Below are positions 41,481-53,785 of a stretch of 57,641 nucleotides of DNA, piece by piece. Source of the stretch: Coprinus comatus (lineage: Eukaryota > Basidiomycota > Agaricomycetes > Agaricales > Agaricaceae); the NCBI GenBank assembly GCA_034638255.1, contig JAWPGT010000116.1, positions 1 to 57,641 on the forward strand, read 5' to 3'. Within the stretch, counting starts at the first letter, position 1. Each line of letters begins with the position of its first letter. Under the pieces are notes generated by a model. It made no database searches, was not told the origin of the DNA, and saw only the letters and a program-made list of their open reading frames with translations. Made by a program: the position numbers and the translations under genes.

Positions 41481-43871
41481 ACATACCTTTGTATCGCGTT
41501 CTTGAACAGGCTTCCACTTCTCGCATATCTTGTTTGACACAATATGCCCTGCCTTCCCACACTGTCTACAGTACCGAGGTGCTGGTGGATTGTTCTCTTT
41601 ATCGTGTTTTGGGGAACGCGGGCACATGAGACTTGAAGCTATCACCAGTAAGTGAATTGATCCGAAGTTCAAGAAATGAGAAGTGAATAGTAGACATACC
41701 GATGTGTTCAGTTGACCCACATCTCCCACACTTCCGAGGACAAGAACTTGAAGAAGTTGATTGAGATTGAGTAGAAATGCCATGAGTAGAAGTGCTAGGT
41801 ATAGGATAGAAACGTGTGATGATAGCCAAAAACTCCTGAGCGTATTTATTTCCATGCCGCCATTTAGATTGGTACACAAAATCGGCTGGAGTGAGTAGTT
41901 TGGATTGACGAGCAAGTCCCACAATCCGCCGGAGGGTAAGGTTGGTAATAATCTGCTGTGTACCAAAAAGGGCGTCTACCACGCCAGGATACAGCTGTGT
42001 GAATTCCTTTTTTCGCCACTTGATCAGCTCATTGAATAGTTGGAGATCACGTTGGTCCATCGTGAAGGGCTTGACAGTGAATATAGGGCACGCTCGAGGG
42101 ACTTTGGGTGGTGGAAGCAGTAGTTGGCCACAACGAAACAACGTGGGGAGACACACATCACAACAAACATGCGTTACATGTGACTCAAGCGTACCAGACA
42201 CTCGACAACGTTCACACAGACATGGTTGATCTATGAACACAATGAGTTTAGTATATTAAATAAGAATAATCATATTCATTACTTACTTGCCAAATTATTT
42301 CCAAAGTAATGATGGCATATACGGATCCTACAGACTCCTTGGGAATTGATGAATAGGGACATAACTACCTTTTCAAACTCCATCTGTGTCATTTTGGATC
42401 GAGAAGGTAGTTCAAAAGGGACTGATTTGGGATCGGGAGCAGCTGTGAAGACAACCACACCAATACTGGGAGAAAGCTCAATATTTGTAGCTTCTCGAGT
42501 ACTGGGTGATTTGTTGAATGGGGTAATGGTTGTAGTTATACTAGGTGCCATTTTTTTACCTTTGGCTGGCCTAGTATTAGTAGTAGAATTCTCTTCAGTT
42601 GACGACTCGGCCCGCTTTCGTTTGCTTGTTGAAGTTGTTGTGGATTGCTTGTGAGTATTAAAATATTGCTGCTCTACCAAGTAAACAGCAATAGCTGTTC
42701 GACCATGTTTTCGAGCTCCCCGTCCAAACCGTTGCATTAAGGTGCAGAGTGATGGGACGTAGCCGATTTGAACCACCATGTCTATATCTGGAATATCAAG
42801 CCCCTAGGTATGTCATATATTCATTTTTTCAGACATAATTAAGACACCAAAAATGACTTACCATCCCAGCTGCATCTGTACATATTATTCCCCAAAGTTC
42901 TCCTTCTCGCAATAGCTTGATTTTGTCCTCCCGAAATCTCGTGCTCAACCCAGAATGAAAATACAATATCTTTGACTTCAAATGAGAAGGTAAGGCCTTC
43001 CACACATTTTCGATGCCAATTTCAGCATCACGTCGCTTGTTAATGAATGCCATAAACTTTGGTGGGGGTAGGTTGCCTGAATCGAGCCTGAGAATTCGGA
43101 TGAGGTCACCCATGGCTGTGATGGGATATTGCATCGGCTCAACAACAAAATGAATATTATGGCGATGGCTTGATGTTCGTATGAGAGTAGTCTTGCTAGT
43201 GACCATTCGAAGTTTGGTTTTGATGTCTTGTAAGATAAATTGAGGCATGGTGGCTGAGACAACATGAAACTTTGTATTTGGAAGACGCCACCGTAAATGA
43301 TCAAGTTTCGCATAGGCAGGCCTGAAATCAGCACCCCACTGGCTGATGCAATGGCCCTCGTCAACCGAAATATTGAAAATTTGTGACACAAATTTCATGT
43401 TTGACCAAAGAGCTTGAAACCGATGATCATTGAGGATCTTTTCAGGGCTGACGATAATAACCCTGTATACCCCTTTCCCTATTTTCTATTTTGTGATGAT
43501 CAGATCATTAATTATAAGACAGGAATAGATTTTAATAACTGTACCTGATAAGCTTCATCAGTTGAATTCTCGGCTGTGAGATTGATAGCAGAAATATTAA
43601 GTTTGTTTAATTCCTTGATATTTTGATCTCCTAAAATATTCAAGGCTGTTATGAGTATAATGATACCTTTCACAAAGAGAAGGGGTATCCAAAATGTTAG
43701 GGTCTTCCCTGAACCAGTGGCTGCAATCGTAATGCAGTCCTCCCCTCGCAACTGGGCTAAAGCATCATGAACCTGGAATTGACATGGTTCAATACCAAAA
43801 TGAGCTTTAACTGCAGCTCGGATGGCTGCCTCAGAAGGAATGTGCTGAGTGGTGGCCATTTGAGAGGACAT
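41466..43871 (-). CDS. RecQ-like DNA helicase with C-terminal zinc knuckle, transposon-linked type
   Basis: Five exons (43871-43545, 43485-42862, 42803-42287, 42230-41700, 41638-41466) join in phase to 723 residues with no stop. Helicase motifs: Walker A AATGSGKTLTF near residue 52, VDEGHCISQWG (the usual DEAH box reads DEGH), SATMP (motif III), and QRFGRGARKHG (motif VI with its arginine finger). After the helicase core come a low-complexity basic region, cysteine pairs (CLCERC, CCDVC) and two knuckle-like sites, CPRKCGRCGSTEHI and YCRQCGKAGHI. It converges on the DUF6589 gene. This pair, repeated in agaricomycete genomes as far as I know, looks like a mobile-element module rather than a housekeeping RecQ. 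Helicase assignment is strong. Confidence 0.85.
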
Positions 43872-44055
43872 GTTGCAAGCCAGCAGTGGGATTTTTCTAT
43901 ATATTCGACATGTACCTATGTTATATACATATACGGCTTTACTTAATAAGGATAAACGGCGCGTGTGGACGCGACGCGTTATCCGTGACTTCTTTGTTTA
44001 TTGTTCTCACGGATGGTTAGGGCCTTTGACCAACACGAACAAATAATGTTTTGTG

Positions 44056-44139
44056 CCAGTCGTCGGAAAGTGTTCACCTTTTGCAAAAGTTTCGGTGTAT
44101 TATCAGGTAAATATAACACGTGCACTTTCCGACGACTGG
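44056..44139. repeat. 17-bp perfect inverted repeat around a 50-bp spacer
   Basis: CCAGTCGTCGGAAAGTG at 44056-44072 is matched exactly in reverse complement by 44123-44139. It could be the terminal repeat of a small MITE-like element or a strong hairpin. I see no clear target duplication. Confidence 0.75.
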
Positions 44140-44396
44140 GAAGGAGTCTGCGAGATAATATGACACTAATATGAAGAATTTCCGCTTAATACGCCTCAAC
44201 AAAATATGAGAATTTCTGAGTAAAGTTGGGAAAAGTCAGGTTTTATTACATGAGAGAATCTGACAAATTACACTTATTATCACATTTATTATATATTATC
44301 TTATATGTATTTATATGTATTTATACTTATTGTCATATTTATATATATTATAATTCTAATTATTATTAATTTAAAGTAATTAAAGCTGTTGTTGTT

Positions 44397-44465
44397 ACCA
44401 GCTGGAATTGAACTTGGTATCTAATGACTATCTTATCTACAATAATACCGCTACACTACAAAGTT
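44397..44465 (-). repeat. tRNA-derived SINE or tRNA relic
   Basis: On the minus strand, TAGTGTAGCGG (44458-44448) resembles the tRNA A box and AGTTCAATTCC (44414-44404) the B box, 33 nt apart as in a tRNA gene. No clean acceptor or anticodon stem is visible, and an AT-rich tail follows, so a SINE head or decayed tRNA is more likely than a working gene. Confidence 0.5.
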
Positions 44466-45171
44466 ACACAAATTTTACGGCACTAGTACTATTATTAATA
44501 TAAAACTTAATGTGACTTTGAGTTACACTGGTTGTTCCTGCCGGCTCATTACATACACCATACCCACATTCCACTGTCCAGACGGAGGAAGTGGATAGAA
44601 CGAAGAATAACAAACCAAAGTTTGAATGGCGAACGTTCGGATGCGTACATTTCAATAAACAAGGTTGAATAGAAATGTTTGGTTCTGCTCAGAGGGTGTG
44701 AAGGGTGTGAAATTGGAATCGAGGTGCTGATACTGGTTCACAAAGCGTGTATAAGGTATGTGATACTCGAACCGAACGTATTATTTTATTTCTAATATAC
44801 TCATTAACTAGTGCTAGACCTCTTTTGAATGTACTGTAATATATTTGTATATACCATCTTGCTCGTTCGCATACGTCTTGCATGCGAACATATCTATACC
44901 ATCAAAACTTTTTTAAACGTTCCCACGCTAATTACTCTCAATGACATTACAGGCAATATCTGAGATTATATGAGTCTGATGCTAAACTCACGAAATCTGA
45001 TATAATGTCAGATTTACTTAGATGTTCGACTCAAGTTTTCTTATAAATACTTATATTTTGTTTTCGGACTCATGAATACTTACAAATAGTTATAAACACT
45101 CATATTTTTTTTTCACTGGGATTGAGCAGAAGTCCGAGCTATCAATCTTCAAATAATATATCCTACTATAT

Positions 45172-46922
45172 CTATATCGTTAAAATATACAACTCTCCCG
45201 TATAGAGCGCCCAACACATCCTACCAGTAGCCTCTTGAAACCATACGGCGTTATACTTGCGAGTTTCGAATGGTAGCACGACATGAGGTGGTAATAAACC
45301 ATTCACCATTAACCCCGGACCGTCATCTTCCTTTCCAACTCTAGGGAATGTAGTTTTCATTGGGGAGAACGTATCATCATTCCAATCACGAATGGTCCAG
45401 ATCATTCGGTATCCTGTTTGACCAAGATTAGCGAAGTCGATCGAAGAGCCATTAGGTATCTCCAATATAATCAGGGGTCCCACTTCGGCTGTTGTAGGGC
45501 TAATTGCTGCTGCCGTCACTTTTGTGAGTGGAAAACGGAATAAATATGCCCTTTGAAGGTGAAAGGACACGAAGCTGATGGTTTTGCAGGATGTTGACAT
45601 AGGTTCATGAGAGAATTTGATATCCACGCGTTTAGAAAGCAAAGGTGAGTTTAGTCCCAACCCCTTAGGAAGAGGAGCTTGATCGACCAACGGTATTGCT
45701 TCAACATTTAAAGCATTACATGACTGTCCATGCAATCGCCTTTTCTTCTTCATTGGCCCTTCTACTGGACCTGATATATGCGATATATCGTGCGCATACA
45801 ATAGCCCGTTTGTATCGGAGGATAAAATACAAACAACATGTTCTGGACAGAGTTTGAAATAGAATTCGTTCGAGCTTGGCACATCCTCAGTCTAGGATTT
45901 GTTATTTATTGTATCGGGTTGCAGGTGGATTTCCGCCAACTCACCTGGGTCGATTTTATGTTCAAGCGAGTACAAGTGCCCGTTTCAATATTGATTACCA
46001 CCAATTCAAATTGTGATTCGATACTGGCTCCTAACCTTGTGATCAATGCTGCGACGATGTTGTTATTAACCTGTACCTCCGTAAATAGACTAAGCACCGC
46101 TCCTATTTGTACCAGACTCTGGGCTCCGTGGCTTGGTCGCGGAAGGTGTAGTTCAAACACGGTTTGTAAGGGGGAAGCAGTAGGGTCATTATACAGGTAT
46201 TCATCGTTTAGAGCCAACATAAAAATGCGAACCATGCTGTCAAATGCGTCGTAAGAAAGCATATTATTGGGACCACGATATATCTATATCTCACCTGGTA
46301 GGATAATTCAGAGCGATAACAGCAGTTTTTCCATCACGACGCACGGCAGCGGAGAACATTTTACCTGAGTGGTCAATCTTTATCGAGGTAAATCGGTGGT
46401 TGATATCCTTCCTAACATTCCAAATAGACAAGTATGCTGTTTCCGTTGTCGGGTTTCGCGAGAGGGTAATTAACCAGTCGTTCCTCAACAGTTGAACTTG
46501 ATCAATAATGTCTCCATGCTCTATTTTGATTAGGTCCCGAATTTGAGTGTCTTTGTTCCTCCAGTTGGCTTCAACTTTCAGAGCGTTCACGAGACTTTGA
46601 CGCATCGCATGATGATTATAGTGTGTTTGTGCTCCTGAATCTTGGTATATGTCCAACGGCAAATCGCAATTAAGCTGCTGCCACACATAGTTGATACAGC
46701 CCAAATCATGAAGGGCGTGACATGTCTAGTGGGGGATTAGATGAATAGCAGCGACACTGAAAAGAGCAGGACTTGGACCTGGTTCAGTGAGAGTAAGTCT
46801 TCAGGGGTAACGTAACTATAAAGTGTGATGAGAATATCTTGCGGGAGTTCAATGAAGGACACCATCAATGGAGAACACTGATAAGCAGCAACATGAGGTT
46901 GACCAAAAATGGATATCAACAT
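45172..46922 (-). CDS. F-box protein
   Basis: Four exons (46922-46779, 46725-46295, 46236-45945, 45891-45172) join in phase to 528 residues. The F-box is near the N-terminus: FIELPQDILITLYSYVTPEDLLSLNQTCHAL, residues about 23-53, which binds Skp1 in SCF ubiquitin ligases. The rest is a long beta-rich region with regularly spaced strands (for example LSIWNVRKD and VVINIETGTC), consistent with a propeller-like substrate domain, though I see no clear WD repeats. The target is unknown. A start at 46865 (MVSFIELPQD) is a possible alternative. It lies tail to head with SYF1, whose stop is 40 bp upstream of its ATG. Confidence 0.8.
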
Positions 46923-46961
46923 GTCATAATCTCACTACAGTTCTATGGTACAGTCCGTCTA

Positions 46962-49900
46962 CTACATATCTTCATCATCCGATATATGAATCTCATCTGC
47001 ATTAGTTAGTGCTTGCTCATTTGTCGATGCTGATTGCCCAACTGCATCAGCCTTCGGTATACCATGCTTCGCAGTGACAAACGCAGGTCCCTTTGTAGCT
47101 TGTTTCTCAGCAGCAGCCATAGCATCTTGCGGTTCACCTTCATCTGACCCGTCGTCTTGTCCAGCCAACGCCTGAGCAGCAAGGTAGCTAGACTCTGTGT
47201 TGAACTGGGCTTGCACACTTCGTCTGATCCTAAGCATCTCCCTGAAAGTATCTTCTGAACCAGTATCAACCTCGAACTTATGCCATTCGGTCCAGAATCG
47301 AGGGTTGACACGAGGATCGCAAAATTGGGAGGCATGGGCATAGACAGCACGTGCTCTGTCGATTTCGCCGAGCTTGCGTTCGAGTTTGGCGAAGCGGAGG
47401 CACATTTCTGCAGTTTGTCGGTCTGGAAGAACTATCGTATTCGTGTTAGCGAGCCCCAATTATAACAATAATATGATTGTTATATACCTTCGATCGCACG
47501 CTCGTAGATGGGGCGAGTCGCGGGTAAGCCAAAATTTTCGGTGGCTTTTGCAATATATATAGTGAACATCTGTATTGAATGTGTAGTGACATTAGGATTT
47601 CCACCTTGTAAAGGGAATACGTTTGCACTTGCCTCAAGTTTGTCTTCATTATTAACAACCTGAGTAGCACGCTCATATATAGACATAGCACGTTTAGCTA
47701 GTCCGTATTCTTCTTCTAACTTTGCATACATAAGGAAGATGGGTTTGCAGGACTTGGCTGGGCATTTATCTAGCGCCTGTTCGAAGAGATCTCGTGCTCG
47801 CTCAATTTTTGAACCACCCTGAAATGCACATAAGAATGTATGGTATATGAGGGGCAGGAGCATATACTTACATATCGTTTAACAAACTTAGAGAGATAGA
47901 TATTCCAGATCTCAAATGAAACAGGGAAAGTGAAAAGTTCGACACCACGTTCATAGATCTGTATGCGGAGTGAGTATATACTTTAGATAAAGACAAGCCC
48001 GGTCACGGACCTTGAAGCTTTCTTCAAAATATTTATTTTCTTCTAGGAAGGCTGCATAGTTGACAACAACTTGAGCATTGGCAATACGCAGGTCAAGTAT
48101 TTTGTCGTAAACATTTTTAGTTGAATCTACGGTGCCGATAGATTCTTCCAGATCAACATAGAAAGACCAGAGTTTGAGTGATTTGAAGAGTCGGGCTTGA
48201 GCGGAGAGTGCCTAATAAATAATGTTAGCGTCTTGTAGTTTTTTGCGATGAGAAAAGAGCATGCATGATCGTGGTAGTTTATCTTGGTATTTTTTGGAAC
48301 CGCTGCGGCCCGTTGCATGACTCGGATGGCTTCATCATAATTACTAGAATGAAGACAATCAGAAAATGGTCGTCAAAGCATCTAAAAATATAGGACATAC
48401 TCGTGTCGTAGTTCTAGCTCTGACCATTCACACCAAATCTCAGCTAGATCATCCACGGACTTGAAGTTGACTTTGGTCGCCTTTTCCAGAATCTTTCGAG
48501 CGGAATCAAGGTCAGGTTCAGCTTGACCTGTCACACCTCCTTCTTCATAAAACCTGGCGAAAGATATATAGAGCCGGTGGAAATTAGGTGATGCTTTACG
48601 CGGGTTAATGGTTTCAAGTGCGTCAGTGTAGGTTTCGGCGACTTTTTCGTCGTCTTCACCCCATAATGCCACACGTTTTTCCCACTCTTGAACATCGTTC
48701 GGGTTGCGTCTAATCATCACGTCATTTAGGAGGAAAGGCCGTCTGTCTGCCAATGCCTCGAAGTCTTTCATTTGTTGATCAAGTTCATTCTCTGTTTCGG
48801 CCACCTCTTCTTCGTCTTCCTCATCTTTAATGCTTTCCATTAGGGCTTCTATTAGCGACTGTCCGAATTCTCCGTATGCGTCGAAAATTTGTGTGAAATC
48901 ACGGACAGTCAGAACATTTTTTAGTCCATTTTCAAAAGTAAGTTTAGCCCTGTCGAATTCAGCACGTTTAATCCAGTACGTAGCCAAGCCAGTCCATAGT
49001 CGTCCAGCTTGGTCTCTGTAAACTAGCAGGCCATCCTTTTTGATGATATCTTCAATGTTGAGCTTTCTTGTGTTGAGGGTATCCACGTCTGGGTCGTAGG
49101 ATTCCCCCGTGTTATCATTACTAGGTGCGTGCCCATCCTTTGCTGCTTCCTCAGCCTCTGCATCTGCTTTTGCAATACTCTTGTTGGAATCCACTGTTTC
49201 GCCAACGTCGAGTCCTACTTGATCGGAGAACTTTTCAAAGACCTCGATGAATGCTTCTAGGAGTTGGTAAGGGCTCTTTCCATCCGGACTAGTATAATCC
49301 CCTTTGGCAGCTTTTCGTGCCAATGACAAGAGAAGTTTGGCCGCCTCTAACGGCCGTGGATCTGAGTTGACGGGACTGAGAAGTAATTCTGCATACCGTT
49401 CCGATAACGTGGGGTCAATGGAGAGATAACGTCTATATACTGCAAACGTGGTTGGTCCGCCTTTTCTTTCAGCCCAGAGGAGGTAGCGAGTCCATATACG
49501 TGCATGCAATGAAGGTGGTAGAGTGCGCAGTGCGCGGTCAAATGTTCGTCGTGCGTGGGTATAACAGAGATTTGGTGGACAAGAGGGGTGGATGAAAATG
49601 GAGGTGTACATGAGCCATAGTCGAGGGAGCTTGAAACGTGGTCAATATTGGCAAAGATTAATAATATAGATACATACCTTTGGTAAATACATAAGAGCGC
49701 GTTCGAAGGTAGCAACTAGGCTCCGCCACTCTTCCCAACCGACAATGGGATCCAAAGCACTTTCCCATTCTTCCAAATCCTCTGCCTCGTCTTCTAGTGC
49801 ATCCTTCATCTGAGCCAGCTTTTTCTTACCTCCAGATCTCTTCTTAATCACAGGCTTCCCGCACACAAATGACATACGTAGCGTAAGATAGGACTTCCAC

Positions 49901-50232
49901 AGTTTGAATGAACCCGCGAAATTAGCCAAGGCTGCTTCGTAGAGGTAAGTCAATCGCTGGAGGCTCCGGCGAGCAGATGGTGTTGCAAGAATTCCGAGAA
50001 CAGTTTTGATTGGTGTTGGTATCTCCAACGCTCTGTCGAGTTTTTCTTGTCGGACATGTTCTTCACGAGTCGCTTGGATAACTGTCCACCAGGCACGAAA
50101 CGAGCTTGGATTACGGAGAAGGTCTTCTTCGCTATGTATGTCTTTTACAGTGAGGAGATCTGGGTGAGTCACCGGTGATGGAATGGGCACTGTGAGGGGG
50201 AGGAGAGAAGTTAGGTCGTCGAATGAGGCCAT
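46962..50232 (-). CDS. SYF1: Pre-mRNA splicing factor SYF1 (XAB2 homologue, HAT repeats)
   Basis: Syf1 is a scaffold of the NineTeen/Prp19 complex in the spliceosome. Eight exons (50232-49678, 49629-48401, 48343-48265, 48211-48011, 47958-47872, 47818-47633, 47569-47488, 47431-46962) join in phase to 962 residues. HAT repeats run throughout: LPRLWLMYTSIFIHP, RIWTRYLLWAERKG, EIWCEWSELELRH, LWSFYVDLEESIG, IWNIYLSKFVKRY, MFTIYIAKATENFGLP and AEMCLRFAKLERKLGEIDRARAVY. The tail is acidic (HISDDEDM). Two introns (48264-48212 and 47632-47570) read best as GC-AG. The start MASFDDLTS at 50232 is preferred over codons upstream because the BET4 promoter lies there. Identification is firm. Confidence 0.93.
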
Positions 50233-50332
50233 TGCGATGCGCCGTGTTATGTACAACTCGCCTCAAAGTCCACTACGAAAACACCATAGCTCACTTTCCC
50301 ACGCTCCTATCTCTGTTACACTACAAGCAGCC
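50233..50332. promoter_or_regulatory. Bidirectional promoter, SYF1 and BET4
   Basis: Only 100 bp separate the two start codons. The gap has CT-rich stretches on the plus strand and no TATA box, as is common for fungal housekeeping genes. Confidence 0.6.
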
Positions 50333-51752
50333 ATGGTGCGTCCACTCCCTGTGTCCATCCTCTGAAATATTTACGACGTCGATAGCACGGTGTAAGGCGC
50401 ATGTACCAGTCCAAAGAGGACATCCAAGCAAGAAGGCAGAAGGAGCAGGAAAAACTTGCAGAATATCTTGCCTTAACAGATCAAGTCTTGTCTCGAGTAC
50501 GTGAATTCGTCTCTGAGAACTGAGGTCAAGAAACAAACAGAAATATAAAGTAGAAAAAGCAACAAGACTGGTCAGAAGAGTCTTTCTCTCTGACTACCAA
50601 ACTTCTTCAAGTCAATCCGGAGTTCTATACCGTATGGAACTATCGAAGGCACATTTTACTCAAGGGTCTGTTTCCACAAAGGTCGGCTACCCAATGAAAC
50701 ATTCTAGAGATAGCAACACTAATGATTCACTAGAACCGCAGAGCAGATTAATGAACTACTACTCGACGACCTGGCAATGACAATGAGTACCCTAAAGACA
50801 CACCCCAAAGTATACTGGATATGGAATCATCGGCGTTGGTGCCTTGAGAATATACCCACTGGGCCGGGAATAGATGGCGATAAATCAGCAGACAGTTGGA
50901 AGAAAGCTGCTTGGGAGCAAGATCTATTTGTTGTCGAGAAGATGTTGAATGTGGACTCTAGGAACTGTGCGTCTGTCAAACAGTCGAAATCCTTTCGTCG
51001 TTCTGATTGCAATATTTCAAGTCCACGCATGGAACTACAGGAGATATGTCTTGTCAAATATGCCCAAGCCACATCCCCCAAAGGCAGAACTAGCTTACAC
51101 GAAACAGAAGATCCTGGCCAACTTTTCCAATTTCAGTGCATGGCATCAACGGTCCAAGGTCTTATCTTCCTTATGGGCTAGCGGCAAACTTGATGAAAAT
51201 AAGTCCAAAGAAATCGGTTCGTCATCGGTTTTACATGGCATTCTATAATCACTGTAACTGTGACCAATAGAGTTCGATCTCATACGAGATGCCATGTACA
51301 CTGACCCCCATGACCAAAGTGTCTGGATTTATCACAGATGGCTCGTTGGCAAAGGTAAGTCCTGTGGTATTCAAGTTTATTACTCACGCTCATCAACCAA
51401 ATAGATTGTACTCAAGCCGTGCTGGAACGTGAGATAGAATCTATCCACGAGCTTCTCATTGAACAACCTGATAGTAAATGTGAGTTAGCGTAGCTCTCAG
51501 ACGCGATTAGTATTCAAATGATCCGAATAGGGTGTCTGGAATCGCTTGTGCATTACAAGCGAATGCTACTCAAGAACCATAAGGAACATGTCGATACTCA
51601 GACACTTACTAATGACTGTCATGGGTATCTGGAACAACTCAAAGTGTTGGACCCTATAAGAAAGAATAGGTACGGCGAAATCAGTGAGTACTAATGAATG
51701 ATACCTCTGGCCCTTGCATTGAATAATCTCAGAAAATTTGCTACCAACATGA
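50333..51752 (+). CDS. BET4: Rab geranylgeranyltransferase (type II) alpha subunit
   Basis: Bet4, with its beta partner Bet2, adds geranylgeranyl groups to Rab GTPases. Nine exons (50333-50335, 50386-50496, 50554-50681, 50734-50966, 51022-51216, 51271-51354, 51405-51479, 51531-51683, 51733-51752) join to 333 residues. The prenyltransferase alpha repeats are clear: NPEFYTVWNYRR, HPKVYWIWNHRR, NFHAWNYRR, NFSAWHQRSKVL and DQSVWIYHRW. The coding part of exon 1 is the ATG alone; the next exon opens with HGVRRMYQSKED, matching the family's MHGVKR start. It ends in KNLLPT. Introns are 42-67 nt, all GT-AG. Confidence 0.93.
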
Positions 51753-53785
51753 TCACACTTGCTTGAACACGATAACACCGTTATATGAATAATAGTTATT
51801 TTACAAGCACATATTTATGAAGCGAGTGAACGATTGATTGGTGGGTGCAAACTTGTTAAGTGCACTTGCAGTTTCCGGCCTCGCATTTACAGCTTGATTA
51901 AAGGATAAGTATATGCTCCCCAGAGCTCAAGAGCACTCACGAGTCGCCGCACTTGCAATTGTCGTTACCACAGTGTTGATCAACGATGGTAGTAGTAGTC
52001 TAAACCAGACTATGATCAGTATGTCAAGTTAAAATAATGTCTGAGAAGGACAAACAGTTTGCATTGTGAGTTGTATAAAGTGAGCTGGTTTTATCGCAGA
52101 GTTGGATGTACAATGTACAAGGCTGAGAACCTGTTCAAGCCACTAACTTCAGCCTGGTTTTTATAGCTTTCTGGAGGTTATTTGCGGGTATTGACTATTT
52201 CTCTTCCATTACGACAAGATCCACCCGGCTGTCTTTGTACTTTGATTGATCATGATCTAGAGGCGTTTCTTGGTGTCAAGTTGGGTTTGTTTTAGGACGC
52301 GAACCTATCACCATCCACCTGGATCCATCCAAGAAATGCCTCATTCTCACGTAATCTCATTTAATTGGGTGTCCAGAATGTCCCTCAATAATAAGTTTCC
52401 ACTAGCTTACACAGCCGTATTATCCAGAAAATAACGCTGTCTACAATTGGTTATCCAAAATCTCTCTCAAAATCAGATTCCGCCGGCAGTTCACATAGCT
52501 ACGTTTTCCAAAAAAAAAAACCCTCCTATCTGTACCAATAGCACACCATGATACTTTCCAATATCCATTAGGGTTTGTCTTTGCTGGAACTATCTATCAG
52601 TGGAGAATCTGGTCATGAGTTACGATAGCATAAAATAAAAATAGCCTGATGACTTCAACGAAATATTGCTCCATGAATTTGGCTTTCTCCTTAGAGTCAT
52701 GATCAAGAGACTATCTACAGAGTTGTTCACACTCTGTTATCGTTTCTCTTGGGTTTAGATTGTTATCCAATGCTAATCATCGGCGACAAATTACATTACT
52801 TCGTTTGCTAGGAAGTACAGGCTTTAAGGCAGAAGACTTACAGATTCGACCCCCCTGTGACCATGCGTGACAAGGGTTTTCAGGGAACATAATATGTCGT
52901 AAAATGTTGGGTGAGTGGCCTTGAGTGGCTGGTCAGTAATCCCTTGGTCACGTGAAAACCCGCATAATCTATGTTGTCATAGATAAGGTGTCTTCCCCTC
53001 ATCAAGCAACTTTTGCAAAAATCGGCTTCCACAACGGTGTTCACGTTACCTTTGCTAAAACTCCTTGGGAGCGGATTTGCGATAAATGTCTACAACAAAT
53101 AGAAGTCAGGTGAAAAGTGTTTTTTTTGTTCATTTTGTGTCACGCTTTTGGCTTGTGGGAACGCTAGGGGGTCTAATTTGTCTGGCTTCTACCTTACTTA
53201 TTTTTCAGATGAACTTATTTGAAAGAAACTCAGTGACTCTTGGGATACAGATAATCTGGAGGGAAATCAGACGGGAGGAGTAACTTTAAACTTGTTATAA
53301 GAGTTGTTCAGTATCAGTCTGTGATGATATGTAACAGCCTTAATTCGTCGGACGTAGATGAATAGGAGGTTCAGTGTACTTACAGGGCAATCACGGGCGA
53401 CCTATGTATTTAGTACAAAAAGCAGATGATAACTAAGCCTACTTAATGTGTGTGTAGTATTTTGTGACTTTGTGTATATTTTTAGTCACACATATTCAGT
53501 TTAGATTATGGTAAAGGCACTGGCGATTCTTATATTCGTTGATGGAGATTTTAACACCTCTTACCTCCTTAGAAGTTGGGTACTTTGTTTGTTAGTGTCG
53601 CTCATCTATAATCTTGATACTTGGGACGAAGAAGGATGCGCACTGACCCTTGCCATAAGAGGCGACCGCAATAGCCGGAGGAAGCGAGCCTCGTGGTTTT
53701 GGCGTGGTTGACGCATTGAGTCGTGTTGTTCTGAAAAATTGGAACGCCCTCTCTCTCTGATACATCTCTCATCGACCCTTTGAAC
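51753..53785. other. 2 kb intergenic region, no gene visible
   Basis: The ORFs here are short, overlap on both strands and show no family motif. It holds the BET4 3' flank and an imperfect tandem duplication (about 52370-52510). The last 100 bp are the EDC4 upstream region. Confidence 0.55.
52370..52510. repeat. Imperfect tandem duplication of about 75 bp
   Basis: A unit reading GTCCAGAATGTCCCTCAA near 52372 recurs, diverged, as ATCCAAAATCTCTCTCAA near 52450, and similarity continues through TTCCACTAGCTTACACAG versus TTCCGCCGGCAGTTCACA. Divergence is high, so it is old. Confidence 0.5.

Larger units (their letters stand above)
43872..45171. other. AT-rich intergenic region between the RecQ gene and the F-box gene
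   Basis: No protein gene is visible. It holds the upstream region of the RecQ gene with an ACGCGT (MCB-like) site near 43974, a 17-bp inverted repeat and a tRNA-like relic, listed separately, and long A/T-rich runs (44270-44380). The F-box gene ends at 45172. Confidence 0.6.

Noticed and set aside
53086..53711. Two small plus-strand ORFs before EDC4
   Set aside because: Their composition and lack of motifs or splice context fit chance ORFs in AT-rich intergenic DNA.
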